Positions 24,401 to 32,428 of a DNA stretch of 37,066 nucleotides are shown one piece after another (positions within the stretch are counted from its first letter, which is position 1; each line of letters begins with the position of its first letter). Below the pieces are notes generated by a model. That model saw nothing but the letters and a program-made list of their open reading frames with translations. It made no database searches and was not told the DNA's origin. The translations under genes were made by a program, and so were the position numbers. Origin of the DNA: Branchiostoma floridae (taxonomy: Eukaryota; Chordata; Leptocardii; Amphioxiformes; Branchiostomatidae); the NCBI RefSeq assembly GCF_000003815.2, contig NC_049993.1, forward strand, positions 20,385,838 through 20,422,903, in the 5' to 3' direction.

Positions 24401-27400
24401 AACAGCCGATACTTGCGGCAGGGGACCATAAAGTTCTTTGTTGGAGATGGCCATAGTCTGTAGTCTCATACTATAATGGAAAAATGTTAGCAGTGGTTTT
24501 AAGTTCGCGGTGAAGTGGCCACCACAAAAACATAAAACCACAGTGAACATTTCTGCATTTACAGTATCTTAGATTAGTCTTACAGTGTAGAATTTCCTGG
24601 TGTTTTTCAGGGGCTGATCTACCGTTTCAAGTTCCTGATGCTGTTCACCCTGCTGTGTGCCGCCACTACTGTCATCTTCTTTATCATCAGCCAGGTAGGA
24701 CATTTGTACTTCAGTCACAGGCAGGGCTGTCTGCAGCTTTACATTTTATTGTCATTTGTCTCACCAGTAAACCCCAAAATGTGTGAATGCCTGATCATAT
24801 AATCTGTTCATTTTCCAATAGTTCCAACATCCGGTCCACCAAATTTTTTCAGGTCCAGTTTTTCTGGACCAGCCCAATAAGAAAAAAGAGCTTTGTACCG
24901 GTACACTATCTTTCCTGCGCTGTGATTGGCGATGCCTATATTAGGCGAAGACCCAATCCCATATAAAGGCAGGATAGACTATTCACATGCAGTTTGACGG
25001 ACTCCTCCCCACAGCCGGTTCGTCGACGCCATGGCTTAGCTAGTGACGGAAACACAGAAGATCCACAGAAAGACCGCCAGCAGGTTTTCGGGGTGTAGAA
25101 GAGAGACCGAGTATTTACCTCGTTTGCGTTTACAGGGAGTATAGAATTCGAAGATTGCCCTTTTAGTGTCATGAAGATTTCGTATTTTATTTTGCTTTGT
25201 GAAACTGCGAGAAGTTGTTGCTGCGTAGGGACGAATGTGAGTTGTCTGCGTTTTGCACGTGTATCGCTCTTTGTCATGCTGAGGTCCATTCTTCTCGCNN
25301 NNNNNNNNNNNNNNNNNNNNNNNNNNNNNNNNNNNNNNNNNNNNNNNNNNNNNNNNNNNNNNNNNNNNNNNNNNNNNNNNNNNNNNNNNNNNNNNNNNNN
25401 NNNNNNNNNNNNNNNNNNNNNNNNNNNNNNNNNNNNNNNNNNNNNNCGCCGGCACGGCCGACCCAAGCATGACTGACGCAGCAGCCTTGTGAATGAGCCG
25501 GACGTTGCATAGCAGAGCACCAGTAACACTGTTTTTGACAGTGAGACTCACCAGGACAAGTCTGCGATATCTACGACCTTCTGGGACTGGGTAGGGAAAA
25601 TTGCCGACAACAGAGAAGATAGAGTAGTTTCCTACGGGCGTAGGATTTACAAGCCAAGCAGGTACGCAAGGTTTTTGAGCTCGCCGCCATGTTTGGTGTC
25701 TTGTGGAATTTTCCATTTTGATTTGTCTTCCTCACGTTGCGCTGTTTATTTTTAGTGGATCCCTCGGCTGTTTTCTTTCTTGTTCCTTCATGATTTTATT
25801 TTCCTGTTTTCCCCTTATGTATGATTATGGTGTGTTTTGTTGGTCAGCAACTATTCTGTCGTTCATTTCGTTTAGCGACTCGTAATTTGCATATGTTTGC
25901 GCATCGCACATGTTTCGCGTGCGCAGGTGTGAGTGATTCTATTTGGTAAAATAGGCTTGGTATAATTAATTTTGTGTTGTCTCATTTGAGTTAGGTATGT
26001 TGATACAGCTGAGCCACCGCTAGGGCTGCCGTTTACCCCGTCTTTTCGCCATAGGAGCCTTTATGAAGCGGTACAACGTTGTTCCAGTTTCCGCACGCTC
26101 GGAGCAGAGCCCGACCTTTTTTATCAAGAAAGAGTCGGAGGCTTCAACTTATCACTGGTAGCTCTATGGGTGAGTTACGTTGTTTGAAAGGCTGTAGACA
26201 GTATTTGGTATAGTTTTTTGTCTGCCTATCACGTTTGTTGTTGTTGTTGTGGAAGGAGTCGAACGTATTGCCTTATTTTACGTATTTTCCTTTGTTTTTT
26301 TCTGTATATTTGCTTTGTTTAATTTTGAAGTTAGGTTCGGCGATTCTGGGCATTGCATTTTGTGGACCAGCCAGCATTCAGCAACCCGAAAAGCTGAGGG
26401 ACCAGGCCTCAAGACGCTCGGACAGCTGTCAACCACTGCGGCAGTTTTCCTAAGGTGTGTCCTATATCTCAGCTAGAGGTTGTTATCTTGTTGCTCGTCA
26501 GGTCGGCAGACAACCTCGGGTTTGTAGCGAGATTTCAGGTGATTTGATTTTTGTTTATGAGCCGATTTGTTTTTTGTTGGGTTTCTCGCTTGACAGGTTC
26601 TTGGACAACCCTAGGTAGAAAAAGAAAAGTGTTTGCAGTTTTTTGTCTGGTTGGTGTCATGCAATAGTTGTTGGACAATTGAACTGTTGGACAGTTTTTG
26701 TTTGCTGTTGTCGTATGACATGCTGTAAACAACCCCAGAGAGATAACAAGATTGCTGGAAAGTTTTGTTGTTGTTGTCATGCGACAGGTTGTTGGACAAC
26801 CCCAGGTAAGTAACAAGACTGTTGGACAGTTTTGTTTGTAGTTGTCATGCGACAGGTTGTTGGACAACCCCAGGTAAGTAACAAGGCTGTTGGACAGTTT
26901 TGTTTGTAGTTGTCATGCGACAGGTTGTTGGACAACCCCAGGTAAGTGTACAAGACTATTGGATAGTTTTGTTTGTGGATGGACGACGGGTTGTGGGATA
27001 GCACCAGGCAGGTAACAGGACTGTTGGACAGTTTTGTTTGTTGATGTACGACAGGTTGTGGGACAACACCAGGCAAGTAACAAGACTGTTGGACAGTTTG
27101 ATTTGTTGATGTACGACAGGCTGTGGGACGGCACCAGGCAAGTAACAGGACTGTTGGACAGTTTGGTTTGTTGATGTATACGATAGGCTGTGGGACAGCA
27201 CCAGGCAAGTAACAGGACTGTTGGACAGTTTTGTTTGTTGATGTACGACAGGCTGTGGGACAGCACCAGGCAGGTAACAAGACTGTTGGACAGTTTTGTT
27301 TGTTGATGTACGACAGGCTGTGGGACGGCACCAGGCAAGTAACAGGACCTGTCGGACAGTTTGTTNNNNNNNNNNNNNNNNNNNNNNNNNNNNNNNNNNN

Positions 27401-30400
27401 NNNNNNNNNNNNNNNNNNNNNNNNNNNNNNNNNNNNNNNNNNNNNNNNNNNNNNNNNNNNNNNNNATGTACGATAGGTTGCTCAGATAGAAAACCAAGTA
27501 ACAGGACTGTTGGGCAGTTTGGTTCGTTGATGTACGACAAGCTGTGGGACAGCACCAGGCAAGTAACAGGACTGTTGGACAGTTTGGTTCGTTGATGTAC
27601 GATAGGCTGTGGGACAGCACTAGGCAGGTAACAAGGCTGTTGAACAGTTTGGTTTGTTGATGTACGGCGGGTTGTGGGACAGCACCAACCAGGTAACAAG
27701 ACTGTTGGACAGTTTGGTTGGTTGATGTACGACAGGCTGTGGGACAGCACCAGCCAGGTAACAAGACTGTTAATGTTGGACAGTTTGGTTGGTTGATGTA
27801 CGACAGGCTGTGGGACAACACCAGGCAAGTAACAAGACTGTTGGACAGTTTGGCGTGTTGTCGTGCGACAGGCTGTGGGACAGCACCAGGCAGGTAACAG
27901 GACTGTTGGACAGTTTGGTTTGTTGTCGTGCGACAGGCAGTGAGACAACGCCAGGTAGAGTAACAACAGTGCACGACAGTTTTTTGTTTGCTGTTGTCGT
28001 ATGACAGGTTGTTGGACAACCTCGGGTAGGTAACAAGACTGTTGGACAGTTTTGTTTGTTGTTGTCGTGCGACAGGTTGGTTAGACAACCCCAGAGAAGT
28101 AAAAAGGCTGCTCGACAGTTTTGTGACGCTGTTCTGTAGTACGACAGATTGTTTAGCAACTCCAGGAAGCCAACAAGACTGTTGGGCATTTTTTGTTTGT
28201 TGTTGTCGTGCGACAGGTTGTTAGACAACCCCAGAGAAGTAAAAAGGCTGTTAGACAGTTTTGTGGGTTGTCGTACGATAGATTGTTTAGCAACCCCAGG
28301 TAAGCAGCAAAACTGTTGGACATTTTTGTTTGTTGTTGTCGTGTGACAGGTTGTTAGACAACCTCAGAGAATTAAAAAGGCTGTTAGATAGTTTTGTGTG
28401 TTGTTGTACGACAGATTGTTGAGTAACCCCAGGTAAGCTGCAAGACTGTTGGAAAGTTTTTGAACTAGAGAAGTAAAGAGACTGTTAGACAGTTTTCTGT
28501 TATCGCACGATACGTTGTTACAAATTTGTTACCCAGGTGTTAGTGGTTGGTCGCACGACAGGTTGTTTAGACAAGCCTAGGTAGGTAACATGGCTGGCGG
28601 ACAGTTTTTTTTTTTATTTTGTTTGTTATGCGACAAGTTGTGGGACAACCACAGGTGGAGTGTAAGACTGAAGGACAATTTTTGTGTGCTATGGAGCCGT
28701 ACTATTAGTTATTGGACAGCTTCAGGCTGATAACAGGACTTGGTTTTCGTTCGGTTTGTTACTTGACAAGTCGAGGGACAACTCTAGGCTGATATAGTTG
28801 GTCGTGCGACAGGGCAGCCACATGTAGGAAATGAGAATAGTACAGTTTGGCTGGCTGACTACGACAGGTTTTGGTTAACTTCGTGATGGTACATACCGAG
28901 ACTGTCCGATACTTTGGTGAGATTTGTGGCATTGCAGATTGTTGATGGACCCCGTGTAGATAATGAGAACGGCAAGCAGTTTTTAACGCGATTGAGAAAA
29001 TATCTACAGAAGCACTGAAGTCGAGGCCAACAATTGTGAAGATTACGGTGTGCAATGTAGAGAATAGTACGTCGTGGATAGTTTTAGGACGGACAGCACA
29101 AGATTAAAAGTTGGCACTTATATACGTATAACTGCAAGGAGTTTGAACTAATTACGAGTATCATTCGTTCGTTTTTTCAACACGCTATTGTATCGTTATG
29201 ATTCTTGGTACACGTACGTTTTCTTTGAAGTACAAGACACAGAGCAACATTGTCGTAGAACATTCGTAACCAACGACGTATTCATTAGGTGGTACAGNNN
29301 NNNNNNNNNNNNNNNNNNNNNNNNNNNNNNNNNNNNNNNNNNNNNNNNNNNNNNNNNNNNNNNNNNNNNNNNNNNNNNNNNNNNNNNNNNNNNNNNNNNN
29401 NNNNNNNNNNNNNNNNNNNNNNNNNNNNNNNNNNNNNNNNNNNNNNNGAGAAGTACACGCAGCAAACCATATGGGAGGACGGCGTACAGGCAGGGATGGT
29501 GGCCAAGCAAAGGGATCAAGAAGTTTAAAACCAGACTTAAAATTCAGAAACAGAGAGACAACAGCCCCAGAATTTTTTACTCTCTCGTACGTTCGAATTG
29601 TGACCTGAACTTCCATTTTGCCTTAAAGTAACAGAATATGTTAGAGGGCGTCTGTTAAACGCTTTCTTCGTAAAAAAAAAGAACATCTATACTGTCTTAG
29701 AGTTCACTGTAGGGATGACCACTGTATTTGCTTGTTTTTAATTAGAACACATCAACGTCAGAAGTTGTCCAGGAAGTGACATGTTTTTCGTTGTAATGTT
29801 GAGAAACAACTAGTTATTAAATCGGTTTGCTGTTTTCGTCTGTCTCCATTTTCTTTACTTGGTAGTACGTTCCAGCGCTTATGGTTTATAAGTAATTTGA
29901 AAAGGAGCATGTTTAATATAAAGTGCCATAGATAAATACAGGTTCGTGTATCTTGGGTAGTAATTTGTTGATAACTTGACGAGGCACGAAAGTTAAAAGG
30001 CAGCAGTTATTTTGTCGTTTTATCGAAACATTTAGGCCAAAGCCTAATTTTGTTTCGTAGGTAGATCTGACATGTTTAGCTGTAATGAGTCCAAAGATGA
30101 CGCTTTAAAAGTTTCAGGTTAATATAGCCAGTATTAAAAGGTCACTGCTTACTTTCTAATTTTCAGCCTTTATTGGCACACACAGGGTTAAGGCTTATTT
30201 ATAGAAGACATGAAGGTTTTGCTGCACATAAAATAAAATGTCTTCAATTTATCACATATGCTTTCCAAGCTAGACCTAGTAATATAGGGTTGGCTACCCA
30301 GCGCAAAACGGCATTGGCCAAAACTGGTTTCGTCAAGTATGTATCAATTCAAGGGTTAGTGGATTTTCCAGAGAGGTTGTTATCAGTGAAAAGCTAGAAC

Positions 30401-32396
30401 AGTAGTGAGGAGGACTCTAACACTTCAATACAGATTTTTTGTTTAGATACAATTATCCCAATGTATGTGACGCAGCTTGGTTTGCTCAACGGCAGTTGAA
30501 ACAAATATTTGAAACCGAATGTCGACATTTTTTTTTATACCCGAGTTCTGATAGGGAGAAATGGGATTATATTGGGTATTTATTCTTGCAATATGTCTGA
30601 GCCATTTGTGTACGTCGAATTTGGAGAGATCCGTTATACGAAAGTTACATCTGCTGCGATAATAGACCATGGTTACATACCGTGTCTATTCTTTTTATGG
30701 GGTTGGAAGTATATTTGGAGTTTGCAACATCTGACAGAGGACACTTCTAGTAGTTTTTAGAAGAGGACCGCCGGCGATGCAAGAAATAAAAAGTATTAGA
30801 CTGCACATTAGTTTTATTGTAGTTGATTCACTTCCGATAAGCAGGACACGAATAAAAGAATAATGAATGGAGGTTGGGGTAGAAAGGAATAGAGAATGAT
30901 GGTGTGAAGAACTTGGCGGATGAGAGTGGGAGAAGTAAGGATGAGAGCGGGAGAGAACGATAGAGTCAAGGAAGGTTAAGATGAGATTGGGGATAGTAGG
31001 AGGTATGGATATTTATGAACGATGGAGTGAAGGAAAGTTAGGATGAGATTAGGAATAGTAGGAGGTATGCATATGTAAGAAGGAAGAATAGTAGCGCCAA
31101 TATTGTATAGTGATTGTTATGGTAGGTCTGGACCACCACCCATATAAGTGGTAGAGTCCGCTAGTGGTTACGTCACGCACTGTGTGGTGCTGGTTGTTTA
31201 CCATCATGGAACGGTTCCATAAGAAGTTGTCAATAGACTATGTTGAGTATGTTGACTATGCGTCCACTGTCGTCCTTGAGTATACACCGCACGCGTTCCC
31301 TATTAGCGTGGAGTCAGCGGTTGGTCTCCTAGAACCCACACACGCACCAAGAAGCTTGGATGCCACGCAACTCAGGTAATGATACTAAAAAGAAGAGGCG
31401 CGACGGAAGGCACCACCCCATAGCTTCATATGGATGAGTCAATCACTGCGCAGAAAGAATAGGTAACTATCTTTCCTGCGCTGTGATTGGCGATGCCTAT
31501 ATTAGGCNNNNNNNNNNNNNNNNNNNNNNNNNNNNNNNNNNNNNNNNNNNNNNNNNNNNNNNNNNNNNNNNNNNNNNNNNNNNNNNNNNNNNNNNNNNNN
31601 NNNNNNNATAGACTATTCACATGCAGTTTGACGGACTCATCCGCACAGCCTGGAATCCGTCGAAGACGTGAACATGGGATAGAAGGAGTGGGACAAGGGA
31701 AAAGAGGTAGGCACGATGGAGCGCAGTTTTTCTTTTTCGCCCGCCCACCCACCCACCCACTCAGTCTGGGGAATGTTATATGTATCACATCTTCGCGCGA
31801 CTCCAGGCACCACCCCATAGCTTCATATGGATGAGTCAATCACTGCGCAGAAAGAATAGGTAACTGTACCCACCCCTAGTTGACACTGTGTAGATTGAGG
31901 AGATGACATTTTCAATACACTTAAAAAGTACTACGAGCCCTGACATGTGTTCTTGTTCATTTGTGCCCAGGTTAATGAGGGCCACTGGAAGTGGGGGGAG
32001 GAGCACACGGTGGAGATCAACAGCGCGTTCCTGACGGGCGTGTACGGGATGTGGAACGTTTACGTGTTCAGCGTGATCTGTCTGTACGCGCCCAGCCACA
32101 AGAGGAAAGGGCTGGAGGGACAGCAGTCCTCCAACATACAGCTGGGTACGTGTGTGTGTGTGTTTCTGTGTGTGTGTGTGTGCGTGTGTGTGTTAGTGTG
32201 TGTCTGTGTGTGTGTGTGTGTGTTAGTGTGTATGTGTGCATGTTTATGTGTGTGACTCTGTGTGTGTGTTTACGTGTTCAGCGTGATCTGTCTGTACGCG
32301 CCCAGCCACAAGAGGAAAGGGCTGGAGGGGCAGCAGTCCTCCAACATACAGCTGGGTACGTGTGTGTGTCTGTCTGTCTGTGTGTGTGTGTGTGTT

Positions 32397-32428
<32 letters not shown>

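Larger units (their letters stand above)
24904..31865 (+). mobile_element. About 7-kb insertion in WLS intron 11 with A...B-A'-B' direct repeats
   Basis: Block A (24904-25016, starting ACTATCTTTCCTGCGC) recurs as A' at 31466-31650, where its middle is replaced by an N gap. Block B (31398-31468, containing CACCACCCCATAGCTTCATA) recurs as B' at 31795-31865, and B runs straight into A'. A...B-A'-B' is the split-direct-repeat layout of PAT/Ngaro DIRS-like retrotransposons. GTAC stands just outside both ends. Block A has a TATAAAG box (about 24961) that could start transcription. I see no reverse transcriptase, RNase H or tyrosine recombinase, so the element would be non-autonomous or its genes lie in the gaps. 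Removing it would leave an ordinary intron of about 310 bp. Confidence 0.5.

Noticed and set aside
24936-25716. Frames of 101-226 codons with long X runs
   Set aside because: They bridge an N gap of unknown content; no domain is visible in the real part.
26777-28088. Long minus-strand frames rich in [10 protein letters not shown] repeats (184-391 codons)
   Set aside because: Translation of the 64-68-bp minisatellite and an N gap; different frames give the same peptide in permuted form.
29185-29631. 143- and 147-codon frames on both strands
   Set aside because: About a third of each is N; no recognisable family.
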